DNA of 64,000 nucleotides from Cronobacter turicensis z3032 (GTDB lineage: Bacteria > Pseudomonadota > Gammaproteobacteria > Enterobacterales > Enterobacteriaceae): NCBI GenBank assembly GCA_000027065.2, contig FN543093.2, positions 1,740,074 to 1,804,073 on the forward strand, read 5' to 3'. A model generated the notes under the pieces. It did no database searches and was not told the origin of the DNA. It saw nothing but the letters and a program-made list of their open reading frames with translations. Position numbers and translations under genes: made by a program. Shown piece by piece: positions 31,369 to 40,686 of the stretch; the stretch's first letter is position 1; the number at the start of each line of letters is the position of its first letter.

Positions 31369-32163
31369 ATGTTTTTAGTCGACTCACACTGCCATCTCGA
31401 TGGCCTGGATTATCAGTCTCTGCATAAAGATGTGGACGACGTGCTGGCGAAAGCCGTCGCGCGCGACGTGAAATATTTTCTGGCGGTCGCCACGACGCTG
31501 CCGGGCTACAAATCTATGCGCGAGCTTATCGGCGAGCGTGACAACGTGGCTTACTCCTGCGGCGTGCATCCGCTGAATCAGGATGAAGACTATGACGTGG
31601 AAGAGCTGCGTCGCCTTGCCGCCGATCCGCGCGTGGTGGCAATGGGCGAAACGGGCCTCGATTACTACTACACGCCGGAAACGAAAGCCCGCCAGCAGGA
31701 ATCTTTCCGCCACCACATCCGCATCGGCCGCGAGCTGAACAAGCCGGTTATCGTCCATACGCGCGATGCCCGCGAGGATACGCTCGCCATTCTGCGCGAA
31801 GAAAAAGTGACGGACTGTTCAGGCGTACTACACTGTTTTACGGAAGACAAAGAGACGGCGGGCAAACTTCTGGATCTGGGTTTTTACATCTCTTTTTCCG
31901 GCATTTTGACCTTCCGCAACGCGGAGCAGATCCGTGAGGCCGCGCGCTATGTTCCGCTCGATCGGATGCTGGTGGAAACCGACTCGCCATACCTGGCGCC
32001 GGTTCCGCACCGCGGTAAAGAGAATCAGCCTGCGCTGGTGCGCGATGTGGCGGAATATATGGCGGTGCTTAAGGGCGTAAGCCTGGAAACGCTCGCTGAA
32101 ACTACCACGCGCAACTTCTCCACGCTGTTTCATATTGACCTCGCCACACTGCAATCTGCCTGA
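31369..32163 (+). CDS. ycfH: YcfH, TatD-family metal-dependent hydrolase
   Basis: A TatD-family amidohydrolase-fold protein, probably a metal-dependent DNase; the physiological role of YcfH is unsettled. The 264-residue product (E. coli 265) has the metal motif LVDSHCHLDGL at the N terminus, GVHPLNQ, GETGLDYYY (Glu about 93), PVIVHTRDA, LHCFTEDKE and the C-terminal LVETDSPYLAPVPHRGK with the catalytic Asp. It is last in the pabC-mltG-tmk-holB group and is followed by the long ptsG control region. Confidence 0.95.
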   Translation: MFLVDSHCHLDGLDYQSLHKDVDDVLAKAVARDVKYFLAVATTLPGYKSMRELIGERDNVAYSCGVHPLNQDEDYDVEELRRLAADPRVVAMGETGLDYYYTPETKARQQESFRHHIRIGRELNKPVIVHTRDAREDTLAILREEKVTDCSGVLHCFTEDKETAGKLLDLGFYISFSGILTFRNAEQIREAARYVPLDRMLVETDSPYLAPVPHRGKENQPALVRDVAEYMAVLKGVSLETLAETTTRNFSTLFHIDLATLQSA

Positions 32164-32461
32164 AAATCCGAGTTATTTTAAAGCTCGTAATTAATGGGCA
32201 AAGCGAGTAAAGTTCACCGCCGAAATTCAGGCGGTGAACGACGATTTATAAACATCCTGAAACACTTAATGTAAAGAATCGCAATTTTTCGCCCAAGGCT
32301 TGTTTGAAACGTGATAACCGTCAAACAAAGATCGCGTGATTTATTTTACTCTGCGTAATAAATAAAGGGTACTCAGATGCCCTGTTTATGGCCCGTTTCT
32401 CCCCCGGGCTGATGCGTGAAACGCGTAAAAAAAGCACAAATACTCAGGAGCACTCTCAATT
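32164..32461 (+). promoter_or_regulatory. ptsG control region: CRP-like site, Mlc site, SgrS target
   Basis: No gene is present in these 298 bp. ACGTGATAACCGTCAAAC (about 32310-32327) resembles a CRP site. TTATTTTACTCTGCGTAATA (32341-32360) matches the Mlc operator known at ptsG, an inverted repeat around a central CTC/TGCG. CACAAATACTCAG (32435-32447), which ends about 14 bases before the ATG, is the segment that the small RNA SgrS pairs with in E. coli, overlapping the ribosome site AGGAG. Glucose-phosphate stress control of ptsG is therefore probably kept. Confidence 0.8.
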
Positions 32462-33895
32462 ATGTTTAAGAATGCATTTGCTAACCTGCAGAAGGTGGGT
32501 AAATCGCTGATGCTGCCGGTCTCCGTACTCCCTATCGCAGGTATCCTGCTGGGCGTCGGTTCTGCAAACTTCAGCTGGCTGCCAGCCGTGGTTTCCCACG
32601 TTATGGCGGAAGCGGGCGGATCGGTTTTCGCCAACATGCCGCTTATCTTCGCTATCGGTGTTGCGCTGGGCTTCACCAATAACGACGGCGTTTCTGCTCT
32701 GGCTGCTGTGGTGGCTTACGGCATCATGGTAAAAACCATGGCGGTCGTGGCACCGCTGGTACTGCATCTTCCCCCGGAAGAAATCGCGGCAAAACACCTG
32801 GCGGATACCGGTGTGCTTGGCGGGATCATCTCGGGTGCGATTGCAGCCTACATGTTCAACCGTTTCTACCGCATTAAGCTTCCTGAGTATCTGGGCTTCT
32901 TCGCTGGTAAACGTTTCGTGCCGATCATCTCTGGTCTGGCGGCGATCTTCACCGGCGTTATCCTGTCCTTCATTTGGCCGCCGATTGGTTCCGCAATCCA
33001 GACGTTCTCTCAGTGGGCTGCTTATCAGAACCCGGTAGTGGCGTTTGGTATCTACGGCTTCATCGAACGTTGCCTGGTACCGTTTGGTCTGCACCATATC
33101 TGGAACGTTCCTTTCCAGATGCAGATCGGCGAATACACCAACGCTGCAGGTCAGGTGTTCCACGGCGATATCCCGCGTTATATGGCGGGTGACCCGACCG
33201 CGGGCAAACTCTCTGGCGGCTTCCTGTTCAAAATGTACGGTCTGCCGGCTGCTGCCATCGCTATCTGGCACTCCGCTAAACCGGAAAACCGCGCCAAAGT
33301 GGGCGGTATCATGATCTCCGCTGCGCTGACCTCGTTCCTGACCGGTATCACCGAGCCTATCGAGTTCTCGTTCATGTTCGTGGCGCCGATCCTGTACGTT
33401 ATCCACGCGATTCTGGCAGGCCTGGCCTTCCCGATCTGTATCCTTCTGGGTATGCGTGACGGTACGTCCTTCTCCCACGGTCTGATCGACTTTATCGTTC
33501 TGTCCGGTAACAGCAGCAAACTGTGGCTGTTCCCGATTGTGGGCGCGTGCTACGCGGTGGTTTACTACACCATCTTCCGTGTGCTGATTAAAGCGCTGGA
33601 TCTGAAAACGCCGGGTCGTGAAGACGCGACCGAAGACACCAAAGCAACCGGGACCAGTGAAATGGCGCCGGCTCTGGTGGCCGCGTTCGGTGGTAAAGAG
33701 AACATTACTAACCTCGACGCCTGTATCACTCGTCTGCGCGTAAGCGTGGCTGACGTGGCGAAAGTGGATCAGGCTGGCCTGAAGAAACTGGGTGCTGCGG
33801 GTGTGGTTGTGGCAGGCTCCGGCGTTCAGGCAATTTTCGGCACCAAGTCCGATAACCTGAAAACCGAAATGGATGAATACATCCGTAACAGCTAA
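32462..33895 (+). CDS. ptsG: PtsG, glucose-specific PTS permease EIICB
   Basis: PtsG imports and phosphorylates glucose at the inner membrane. The 477-residue product equals the E. coli length. The EIIC domain (about residues 1-385) has the long hydrophobic helices and the conserved [10 protein letters not shown] near 297-306. A Thr/Glu-rich linker leads to the EIIB domain with the phosphorylated Cys in [13 protein letters not shown] (about 421). Phosphate comes from EIIA-Glc (Crr), encoded elsewhere. Low-divergence codons and a strong ribosome site fit high expression; see the upstream region for Mlc, CRP and SgrS control. Confidence 0.98.
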   Translation: MFKNAFANLQKVGKSLMLPVSVLPIAGILLGVGSANFSWLPAVVSHVMAEAGGSVFANMPLIFAIGVALGFTNNDGVSALAAVVAYGIMVKTMAVVAPLVLHLPPEEIAAKHLADTGVLGGIISGAIAAYMFNRFYRIKLPEYLGFFAGKRFVPIISGLAAIFTGVILSFIWPPIGSAIQTFSQWAAYQNPVVAFGIYGFIERCLVPFGLHHIWNVPFQMQIGEYTNAAGQVFHGDIPRYMAGDPTAGKLSGGFLFKMYGLPAAAIAIWHSAKPENRAKVGGIMISAALTSFLTGITEPIEFSFMFVAPILYVIHAILAGLAFPICILLGMRDGTSFSHGLIDFIVLSGNSSKLWLFPIVGACYAVVYYTIFRVLIKALDLKTPGREDATEDTKATGTSEMAPALVAAFGGKENITNLDACITRLRVSVADVAKVDQAGLKKLGAAGVVVAGSGVQAIFGTKSDNLKTEMDEYIRNS

Positions 33896-33915
33896 TCCTG
33901 GCTGACGGGGAGATG

Positions 33916-33943
33916 AAAAGGGAGGCGCAAGCCTCCCTTTTTT
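33916..33943 (+). terminator. Rho-independent terminator of ptsG
   Basis: Stem AAGGGAGGC/GCCTCCCTT with a GCAA tetraloop, followed by T residues. Confidence 0.95.
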
Positions 33944-34026
33944 ACGTCTGTACTAAGCGCACTAACGCGTGCGAAAAGACGGGAACATCAGCAGGCCTCT
34001 ACCGCTGTAACCGTTCATCAGCGAAT

Positions 34027-34050
34027 AAAAAAGGGAGCCATAAGGCCCCC
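34027..34050 (-). terminator. Rho-independent terminator of fhuE (minus strand)
   Basis: On the minus strand GGGGGCC-TTAT-GGCTCCC (34033-34050, one G-U pair) is followed by six T residues, 22 bp beyond the fhuE stop. Confidence 0.85.
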
Positions 34051-34071
34051 ATGCGTGCGTATTGATGATGG

Positions 34072-36273
34072 TCAGAAGCTGTAACTTGCTGTTACGGAGA
34101 AGTTACGCGGCGCGCCGTACACGTCATACGTGCCCAGGTAATCGTAATACTCTTTGTCAAAGACATTATTCAGGTTCGCCTGGACCGCGAGATTTTTCGT
34201 CGCCTGGTAGCGCGTGAACAGATCCACCACGGTATAGCCGTTTTGGCTTATGCGCGAGTCGCCATTCGGCCCTGCGATATTCTGCCAGGTTTTGGTCTGC
34301 CAGCGCGCGCCGCCGCCGACGGTTAATGCAGGGAGGCTCGGCAACTGGTAACGCGTGAACAGTTTCATCGTGGTGCGCGGCTGGTCAGGGTTGACGGCCA
34401 CGCCATCACCCGCCTCGGCAATATAACGGCTCGCGCCGAAGGTCAGCTGCCAGTTATCGGTCAGCGCGCCGTTTAGCTCAAGCTCAACCCCTTTACTGAC
34501 GGTGCCATCGACGGATTTATATGCCGTCTGCCCGCCGGAGCCGGGAATGATCACCCCGGTGTTCACCGCCACGTTATCCTGCTCGATACGGAACACCGCC
34601 AGCGACGCCGTCAGGCGGGTGTTAAACCAGTCGGCTTTCAGCCCGGCTTCATAGGCTTTGCCGGTGGTCGGATCGAGGAACTCGCTGTTCACATCGCGCT
34701 GGCCGCTCGGCTGGAAGATAGAGGTATAGCTGGCATAGGCCGACCAGGTATCGTCGATATCGTAAATGAGGCCCGCGTAAGGCGTAACGTCATCCGATTT
34801 GCTGCGGCGAATTTCATCCGGCTTGCGCTCCAGATTATATTTCGCGTTCCATTCAGTGTAACGCGCACCCAGAATCAAATGCAGCGGATCGGCAAGCGAG
34901 AGGCGCGTCGCGGCGTAAAGCGATTTCTGACGGATAACGTCTCGCTGGTAGAGCGCAAAATTTGACCATGTCGGGTTTGCCAGCGTGTTGCCGTTATAAT
35001 CGTGAATATTCCCGACATCCATCAGCCCGGAATTATCATTCACCGGATAGGCGTTATCGTAATTGTTGCGCTGACGGCTGTAGCTGCCGCCGAACATCAT
35101 CTCATGCTGGCGACCCGCCAGTTCGTAGCCGCCGCGCACGAAAGCGTCGACCGAATCCTGCTTACGCTCGCCGACGTTCCAGCCGCCCCATGCGCCCTGC
35201 CAGAGCGCCGCGTTATACCGGCCCGTCGTTTTATCCGGGAAACCGTCGATATACATCAGGCGGTTGTCGAAATTGGTTTCGGCATGCATCGCGTTTACTT
35301 TCGCCTCCCAGCCGTTATCGAAGCGCTGCGTCAGGTTGGCGAAAATTTTGGTGGAATCAAGATCGGAATACGCCCAGTCGGCGGCGGTGTTGAAACCTCG
35401 GCGGAAATGCGTCCGGCTCCCGTCGCTGTAAAGGGAAGGGAAGCCGCCCCAGGTCGGGCTGTCTTCCTGACTTTCCTGGTAGTCATAACCCAGCGATAAC
35501 AGCGTTGAATCGGTAATGTCGGCATCCACAACGCCGTAGATGAATTTTTTGCGGTAGTGGTTACGCTCCACGAAGCTGTCATTATCCTGATAACCGGCCA
35601 CCACGCGCCCGCGCACTTTGCCAGACTCTACCAGCGGCGACTGCACATCCATCACGTAACGCTGTTTATCCCAGCTGCCATACGTGGCCGAGACGTTACC
35701 TTTAAACGTCTGGCTGTCGGCGTGTTTGCGCACCATATTTACATACGCCGACGGGTTCCCGGTGCCGCTCATCAGTCCGGCTGCGCCGCGCACAACCTCG
35801 ATTTTATCGTAAATCGCCGTGTCGCCTGCGGTATCGCCAAAGTTCCAGCGGTTATCAAGAAACGTCGGCATATCTTCATAGGCGAAATTGCTGATGTAAA
35901 AACCGCGTGCGAAGAAGTTCGTGCGGCTGGTATCAATGCGTGAGACGGTGACGCCTGTCGTGTTTTCCAGCACGTCTTCAATGGTCGTCAGTTGCTGATC
36001 CTGCATGCGTTGTTGGCTAATCACGCTCACCGACTGCGGAATGTCGCGCGGCACCAGCAGCATTTTTGTGCCGGACGTGGTGGTTTTAACGCTGTAATCC
36101 TGTGACTCGTCAGGCGTGCCGCTGTCGGCGGCGGCATCAACCACAATCGTGTCGCTGGCGGCGGGCGCCGCGTATGCCGCCGGGGCCGCCAGCGCGCTGG
36201 CGATACTGAGCGCCAGCAAAGAGGGAAGGGAGGACGCCGGAACGGTGCCCTGACGGAGTGCATGCTTAGCCAT
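34072..36273 (-). CDS. fhuE: FhuE, TonB-dependent ferric-coprogen/rhodotorulate receptor
   Basis: An outer-membrane TonB-dependent siderophore receptor. The 733-residue product (E. coli FhuE 729) has a long signal peptide cleaved near ...SALAAPAAYA, a TonB-box-like DTIVVDAAADSG just after it, then the plug domain (MLLVPRDIPQSVSVISQQRM to about residue 200). The 22-strand barrel ends in the outer-membrane C-terminal signature NFSVTASYSF. Placement between ptsG and hinT is that of fhuE in E. coli, which supports the name; related hydroxamate receptors have similar plugs, so substrate range is inferred. A Fur-like box lies upstream. Confidence 0.93.
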   Translation of the reverse strand: MAKHALRQGTVPASSLPSLLALSIASALAAPAAYAAPAASDTIVVDAAADSGTPDESQDYSVKTTTSGTKMLLVPRDIPQSVSVISQQRMQDQQLTTIEDVLENTTGVTVSRIDTSRTNFFARGFYISNFAYEDMPTFLDNRWNFGDTAGDTAIYDKIEVVRGAAGLMSGTGNPSAYVNMVRKHADSQTFKGNVSATYGSWDKQRYVMDVQSPLVESGKVRGRVVAGYQDNDSFVERNHYRKKFIYGVVDADITDSTLLSLGYDYQESQEDSPTWGGFPSLYSDGSRTHFRRGFNTAADWAYSDLDSTKIFANLTQRFDNGWEAKVNAMHAETNFDNRLMYIDGFPDKTTGRYNAALWQGAWGGWNVGERKQDSVDAFVRGGYELAGRQHEMMFGGSYSRQRNNYDNAYPVNDNSGLMDVGNIHDYNGNTLANPTWSNFALYQRDVIRQKSLYAATRLSLADPLHLILGARYTEWNAKYNLERKPDEIRRSKSDDVTPYAGLIYDIDDTWSAYASYTSIFQPSGQRDVNSEFLDPTTGKAYEAGLKADWFNTRLTASLAVFRIEQDNVAVNTGVIIPGSGGQTAYKSVDGTVSKGVELELNGALTDNWQLTFGASRYIAEAGDGVAVNPDQPRTTMKLFTRYQLPSLPALTVGGGARWQTKTWQNIAGPNGDSRISQNGYTVVDLFTRYQATKNLAVQANLNNVFDKEYYDYLGTYDVYGAPRNFSVTASYSF

Positions 36274-36619
36274 GTGTTGCCCTTAAAATAAAAAAATGAT
36301 GCTGCGCATCAGGCTATTGTAATACGACGCTTTTCGGCGGCATCCTGGCCTGATGAAAAGAGATCGCGGGACTAAAACAACGTTCCATGTCAATAAGAAT
36401 GAGAAATATAATCATTTGTCTTTGCGGTGTAAACAAATGTAAGAGGTGTGACAAACCGATGAGTAAGCGAGACGGGAGAAGCATCAGGCGCTATGGCGAA
36501 GCGAGAAGCGAAGGGCGCGCCATAAATATCCGCTTTATAAAGAAAAACCGGGCCAAAGGTTGAAAGGAAGCGATTATCTCGCTCATACTCTTAACGTTTA
36601 TCCAAGAAGGAAAAAAACC
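36274..36619. promoter_or_regulatory. Divergent fhuE-hinT gap with candidate Fur box
   Basis: This 346-bp gap holds no gene. GAGAAATATAATCATTTGT (36401-36419) matches 13 of 19 positions of the Fur consensus GATAATGATAATCATTATC, about 130 bp before the fhuE start, in line with iron repression of hydroxamate receptors. The part near hinT has a purine-rich Shine-Dalgarno (AAGAAGGAAAAA). I see nothing else with clear structure. Confidence 0.55.
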
Positions 36620-36979
36620 ATGGTCGAAGAAACCATTTTCAGCAAAATTATTCGTCGCGAAATTCCTGCCGACATCGTCTATCAGGATGAGCTCGTTACC
36701 GCGTTTCGCGATATTTCTCCCCAGGCCCCGACCCACATTCTAATCGTCCCGAACGTGCTGGTGCCGACGGTCAATGACGTTACGGCGGAACATGAGCAGG
36801 CGCTGGGGCGTCTTTTTACTGCCGCAGCGAAAATCGCGCAGCAGGAAGGCATCGCGGAAGATGGCTATCGCCTCATCATGAACTGCAATCGTCACGGCGG
36901 GCAGGAGGTTTACCACATCCATATGCATCTGGTCGGCGGCCGCCCTCTGGGGCCGATGCTTGCGCATAAAGGTCTCTGA
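36620..36979 (+). CDS. hinT: HinT, purine nucleoside phosphoramidase (HIT family)
   Basis: HinT hydrolyses AMP-lysine and other purine nucleoside phosphoramidates. The start is ATG 36620 ([20 protein letters not shown]) after AAGAAGGAAAAA; an in-frame ATG 20 codons upstream adds sequence foreign to the family. The 119-residue product equals E. coli HinT and has the histidine triad [12 protein letters not shown] near the C terminus (about residues 98-109). It ends one base before the start of ycfL and leads the ycfL-lpoB-thiK-nagZ-ycfP run. Confidence 0.97.
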   Translation: MVEETIFSKIIRREIPADIVYQDELVTAFRDISPQAPTHILIVPNVLVPTVNDVTAEHEQALGRLFTAAAKIAQQEGIAEDGYRLIMNCNRHGGQEVYHIHMHLVGGRPLGPMLAHKGL

Positions 36980-36980
36980 G

Positions 36981-37355
36981 ATGGGGCGCGCACGCACAGG
37001 CTTACTGCTGGCTGCGGTGTTGATGGCAGGCTGCCGCTCCGCGCCGACCATTCCCGTCAGCGACGATCAGGCGGTAGTGATGGAATCGAGCGTGCTGGCA
37101 GCGGGCATCACTGCTGAAAAACCAGACTTTTCTTTGCAAGACGGCAAGCCTGTCGCCGCCGCCGCCATTTACAATAACAAAGACGCGCCCGTTACCGTGC
37201 ATTACCGCTTTTACTGGTATGACGCCCGCGGGCTGGAAGGCCAGCCGCTGGAAGTCCCGCAGACGGTCGTTATCCCGGCCCAGAGCCGCGTGACGGTAAA
37301 CGGTCAGACTCACTATCTGGCGGCACGGAAAGCCCGTCTTTATCTCTATCTCTGA
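36981..37355 (+). CDS. ycfL: YcfL, conserved outer-membrane lipoprotein
   Basis: A 124-residue lipoprotein with lipobox LMAGC (Cys about residue 18) from ATG 36981. The in-frame ATG at 36960 overlaps hinT and would move the signal peptide inward. The mature part is a DUF1425-type beta-rich domain with IYNNKDAPVTVHYRFYWYDA and a basic C terminus. Function is not known. Its constant position next to lpoB suggests an envelope role, but that is only inference. Confidence 0.92.
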   Translation: MGRARTGLLLAAVLMAGCRSAPTIPVSDDQAVVMESSVLAAGITAEKPDFSLQDGKPVAAAAIYNNKDAPVTVHYRFYWYDARGLEGQPLEVPQTVVIPAQSRVTVNGQTHYLAARKARLYLYL

Positions 37356-37363
37356 AGGGGGAA

Positions 37364-38029
37364 ATGTTGAACAGAATGTATCGCTATGCGCTGCTGGCGA
37401 CCGTCGCCCTGGCGCTGTCGGGCTGTATTTTGCCCGGCGAGCAGAAACCGGCGCCGGTAGAAGAAGCGCAGCCAGGCACGCAGCAACCGACGCAGCCCGT
37501 ACCGCCGCCGACGCAGCCAGTGCCTACCGTACCGTCCGTGCCGTCGATTCCGGCGCAGCCTGGCCCGATTGAACATCAGCCTGAAAACGCAACCCCGGAG
37601 CCGAAAGCGCGCACCTATGACTGGAACAGCGCGATGGCGCCGATGGTCGGCAAAATGTTGCAGGCCGACGGTGTGAACGCAGGCAGCGTACTGCTGGTGG
37701 ATAGCGTGAATAACCGTACTAACGGTTCGCTGCAAACCGGCCCGGCCACCGAAGCCCTGCGTGGCGCGCTGGCGAACAACGCCAAATTCACGCTGGTTTC
37801 CGCACAGCAGCTTTCGATGGCGAAACAGCAACTGGGGCTTTCGCCGCAGGATAGCCTTGGCTCACGCAGTAAAGCCATCGGCATCGCCCGCAACGTGGGC
37901 GCGCAGTATGTGCTGTATGCCAACGCCAGCGGTAATGTGAATGCGCCTACGCTGCAAATGCAGCTGATGCTGGTACAGACCGGCGAAATCATCTGGTCAG
38001 GTAAAGGTGCCGTTCAGCAAACCCAATAA
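37364..38029 (+). CDS. lpoB: LpoB, outer-membrane activator of PBP1b
   Basis: LpoB is the outer-membrane lipoprotein that reaches through the peptidoglycan to switch on PBP1b. The 221-residue product (E. coli 213) has lipobox LSGC (Cys about 21) and a long Pro/Gln/Thr-rich linker (about residues 25-75, with QPTQPVPPPTQPVPTVPSVP). A globular domain follows, starting DWNSAMAPMVGKML. The longer linker than in E. coli suggests a slightly greater reach. The 3' end overlaps the thiK GTG start by 23 bp. Confidence 0.96.
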   Translation: MLNRMYRYALLATVALALSGCILPGEQKPAPVEEAQPGTQQPTQPVPPPTQPVPTVPSVPSIPAQPGPIEHQPENATPEPKARTYDWNSAMAPMVGKMLQADGVNAGSVLLVDSVNNRTNGSLQTGPATEALRGALANNAKFTLVSAQQLSMAKQQLGLSPQDSLGSRSKAIGIARNVGAQYVLYANASGNVNAPTLQMQLMLVQTGEIIWSGKGAVQQTQ

Positions 38030-38825
38030 TCTGAGCCCCGAAGGGTTCTTAGCGCAGTGTTTTCCGGCGGCTTCGGCCGCCGTTGTCGTTTGCGCGCTAC
38101 CCGGCCTCAGCGACGGCGCCTGGCAGGTAGTCGTCGATGATGACACGTTCGTGGTGCGCCGCGACGCGCGCAAAAGCCGTGCCCGCAGCCCGCGTCAGTA
38201 TCGCGCCCTGAAACGGCTGCCTGCGGCGCTTGCCCCGCGCCCGCGCTGTAGCGTTAACGGCTGGCTGGCGGTCACGTTTTTACCGGGCGAGATCCACGAT
38301 ACGCTGCCGCCGGTGCCGCAACTCGGCGCGCTGCTGTATCATCTGCACCAGCAGCCATGTTTTGGCTGGCGCATCGAACTGCTGCCGCTTCTGCTGCGCG
38401 ACTGGCAGCAGAGCGCGCCTTCGCGCCGCACACGCTTCTGGCTGCGACTGTTGCGCCGTTTACGTCGCACGGGCGAGCCGCGCCCGTTGCGTCTCGCGCC
38501 GCTGCATATGGATGTTCATCCGGGCAATCTGGTCTGGCAGCCGGACCGGCTCATGCTTATCGACTGGGAATATGCCGGCGATGGCGATGTGGCGCTGGAG
38601 CTTGCCAGCGTCTGGCTCGATGATGCGGCCAGATGGGCGCTTATAACAGATTATGCGCGCCGCGCGGCTATCGATGAGATGCAACTGCGCCGTCAGGTGG
38701 CGCGCTGGCGTCCGTGGAGCGGGTTGCTGATGGCGGGCTGGTATGAGCGCCGTTTTCAGGAAACCGGCGACCGCACATTTATCACACTTGCAGACGAGGC
38801 CTGGCGCCAGCTGCAAATGCATTAA
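38007..38825 (+). CDS. thiK: ThiK, thiamine kinase
   Basis: ThiK phosphorylates thiamine in salvage. The 272-residue product begins at GTG 38007 ([15 protein letters not shown]), overlapping lpoB; this matches the family N terminus MPF. It has the aminoglycoside-phosphotransferase/choline-kinase fold with the catalytic loop [12 protein letters not shown] and the metal-binding [11 protein letters not shown] (about residues 166-198). The first half is unusually Arg-rich and the gene is GC-rich compared with neighbours. It is more diverged from E. coli than flanking genes. Confidence 0.93.
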   Translation: MPFSKPNNLSPEGFLAQCFPAASAAVVVCALPGLSDGAWQVVVDDDTFVVRRDARKSRARSPRQYRALKRLPAALAPRPRCSVNGWLAVTFLPGEIHDTLPPVPQLGALLYHLHQQPCFGWRIELLPLLLRDWQQSAPSRRTRFWLRLLRRLRRTGEPRPLRLAPLHMDVHPGNLVWQPDRLMLIDWEYAGDGDVALELASVWLDDAARWALITDYARRAAIDEMQLRRQVARWRPWSGLLMAGWYERRFQETGDRTFITLADEAWRQLQMH

Positions 38826-38842
38826 CACGAAGGGAGAGAAAC

Positions 38843-39868
38843 ATGGGTCCGGTCATGCTGGATGTGGAAGGTTTTGAGCTTGATGCCGAAGAGCGTGAAA
38901 TTCTGGGGCATCCGCTGGTAGGGGGGCTCATACTCTTTACCCGCAACTATCACGATCCAGAGCAGTTGCGTGAACTGGTCCGCCAGATCCGCGCGAGCGC
39001 CCACAATCACCTGGTGATTGCGGTGGACCAGGAAGGCGGCCGCGTGCAGCGTTTTCGCGAGGGCTTTACCCGCCTGCCTGCGGCGCAAAGTTTCGCCGCG
39101 CTGCTGGGAATGGACGCCGGCGGCAAACTGGCGGAAGAAGCTGGCTGGCTGATGGCCTGTGAAATGATCGCGATGGATATCGATATCAGTTTTGCGCCGG
39201 TACTGGATGTCGGCCATCTCAGCGCTGCGATTGGCGAGCGATCTTTCCATGATGAGCCGGAGAACGTGCTGGCGATGGCGAAGCGTTTCATTTCGGGGAT
39301 GCGGAGCGCGGGAATGAAAGCGACCGGTAAACACTTCCCCGGTCACGGTGCCGTGAGCGCCGATTCCCATAAAGAGACGCCGCGCGACCCGCGCCCGGCC
39401 GCGGACATCCGTCGTCACGACATGCTGCCGTTTCGCGAGCTTATTAGTTACAACATGCTCGATGCTGTAATGCCGGCGCACGTCGTCTATAGCGATGTCG
39501 ATCCGCTGCCGGCGAGCGGTTCGCCTTACTGGCTTAAGCAAGTGCTGCGTAAGGAGCTCGGTTTTGACGGCGTAATTTTCTCTGACGATCTGTCTATGGA
39601 AGGGGCGGCTATTCTCGGCAGCTACGCGGAACGCGGTCAGGCGGCGCTGGATGCCGGTTGCGATATGATCCTTGTCTGTAATAATCGTAAGGGTGCCGTA
39701 AGCGTTCTTGATAACCTGTCACCGATCAAAGCAGAGCGTGTTACACGTTTGTATCATAAAGGTGTAATTACGCGTCAGGAACTGATGGCGTCGGCGCGCT
39801 GGAAGCAGGTAAGCGGGGAGCTTACCGCGCTGCATGAGCGCTGGCAGACGCACAAGGCGGGGCAATAA
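38843..39868 (+). CDS. nagZ: NagZ, beta-N-acetylhexosaminidase of wall recycling
   Basis: NagZ removes GlcNAc from GlcNAc-anhMurNAc peptides in the cytoplasm; its products feed recycling and, where present, AmpR-controlled beta-lactamase induction. The 341-residue glycoside hydrolase family 3 protein (E. coli 341) has [15 protein letters not shown] (about residues 60-74), [18 protein letters not shown] (about 163-180) and the nucleophile in [10 protein letters not shown] (Asp about 248). It is cytosolic with no signal peptide. A GGGAGAG site precedes the ATG. Confidence 0.97.
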   Translation: MGPVMLDVEGFELDAEEREILGHPLVGGLILFTRNYHDPEQLRELVRQIRASAHNHLVIAVDQEGGRVQRFREGFTRLPAAQSFAALLGMDAGGKLAEEAGWLMACEMIAMDIDISFAPVLDVGHLSAAIGERSFHDEPENVLAMAKRFISGMRSAGMKATGKHFPGHGAVSADSHKETPRDPRPAADIRRHDMLPFRELISYNMLDAVMPAHVVYSDVDPLPASGSPYWLKQVLRKELGFDGVIFSDDLSMEGAAILGSYAERGQAALDAGCDMILVCNNRKGAVSVLDNLSPIKAERVTRLYHKGVITRQELMASARWKQVSGELTALHERWQTHKAGQ

Positions 39869-39906
39869 CGCTTGCCCTGAAGCTGCTACGCTGGGATGAG
39901 AATGCA

Positions 39907-40449
39907 ATGATTATCTACTTACACGGTTTCGATTCAAACAGTCCGGGTAACCACGAGAAAGTGCTGCAATTGCAGTTTATCGATCCGGATGTGCGGCTTA
40001 TCAGCTACAGCACGCGCCACCCGAAACACGACATGCAGCATCTGCTACGTGAAGTGGACAAAATGCTGCAACTGAATGTCGATGAACGCCCGCTCATCTG
40101 CGGCGTGGGGCTTGGGGGATTCTGGGCGGAGCGCATCGGCTTTTTATGTGACATCCGCCAGGTGATTTTCAACCCAAACCTGTTTCCGTATGAAAACATG
40201 GAAGGCAAAATCGACCGGCCGGAGGAGTATCTCGATATCGCGACCAAGTGCGTAGAGAACTTCCGCGAGAAAAACCGCGATCGCTGCCTGGCGATTCTTT
40301 CGCGCGAGGATGAGGCGCTCGACAGCCAGCGTTCGGCCGAACTGCTGCATCAATATTATGAAATCGTCTGGGACGAAGAGCAGACGCACAAGTTTAAAAA
40401 CATCTCGCCGCACCTTCAGCGCATTAAAGCGTTCAAAGCGCTGGGGTAA
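39907..40449 (+). CDS. ycfP: YcfP, UPF0227 alpha/beta-hydrolase-like protein
   Basis: A 180-residue protein equal in length to E. coli YcfP. It has an alpha/beta-hydrolase-like start ([20 protein letters not shown]), but the position of the usual GxSxG nucleophile elbow reads [13 protein letters not shown], so the Ser is absent. The C terminus has [20 protein letters not shown], with the His expected of the fold. Function is unknown; it may be a non-catalytic or unusual member. It is last in the hinT-nagZ run. Confidence 0.93.
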   Translation: MIIYLHGFDSNSPGNHEKVLQLQFIDPDVRLISYSTRHPKHDMQHLLREVDKMLQLNVDERPLICGVGLGGFWAERIGFLCDIRQVIFNPNLFPYENMEGKIDRPEEYLDIATKCVENFREKNRDRCLAILSREDEALDSQRSAELLHQYYEIVWDEEQTHKFKNISPHLQRIKAFKALG

Positions 40450-40484
40450 TTCCGCCGTCGCGCCAAAATACCGCTTCACCGAAC

Positions 40485-40516
40485 AAACGGGTCAGCCAAA
40501 CGCTGGCCCGTTTTTT
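40485..40516 (+). terminator. Rho-independent terminator of ycfP
   Basis: Stem AACGGGTCAGC/GCTGGCCCGTT with one G-T pair (40486-40513), then a T-run. Confidence 0.92.
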
Positions 40517-40538
40517 GTTTAACTTTAATGCATAAAAA

Positions 40539-40552
40539 TTGATGCACATCAA
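40539..40552 (+). promoter_or_regulatory. FNR box upstream of ndh
   Basis: TTGATGCACATCAA is an exact match to the FNR consensus TTGAT-N4-ATCAA, 134 bp before the ndh start. In E. coli FNR represses ndh without oxygen through sites in the same region. Confidence 0.9.
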
Positions 40553-40686
40553 ATTTGGTATGACCAATGCACCGTTCATGTTATGCTCGTCACTGTTGTG
40601 GGCCGTGTTGCTAAACTATTGTTAATTAAAAGCTATTTTTAATAACTTTGAATTAACAATTAGTTAAACACTTTAAGGGGGTCACG

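Noticed and set aside
38230..38646. Alternative frame (138 codons) within thiK
   Set aside because: It is a Cys/Arg/Ser-rich shift frame typical of GC-rich genes; thiK in its own frame has all kinase motifs.
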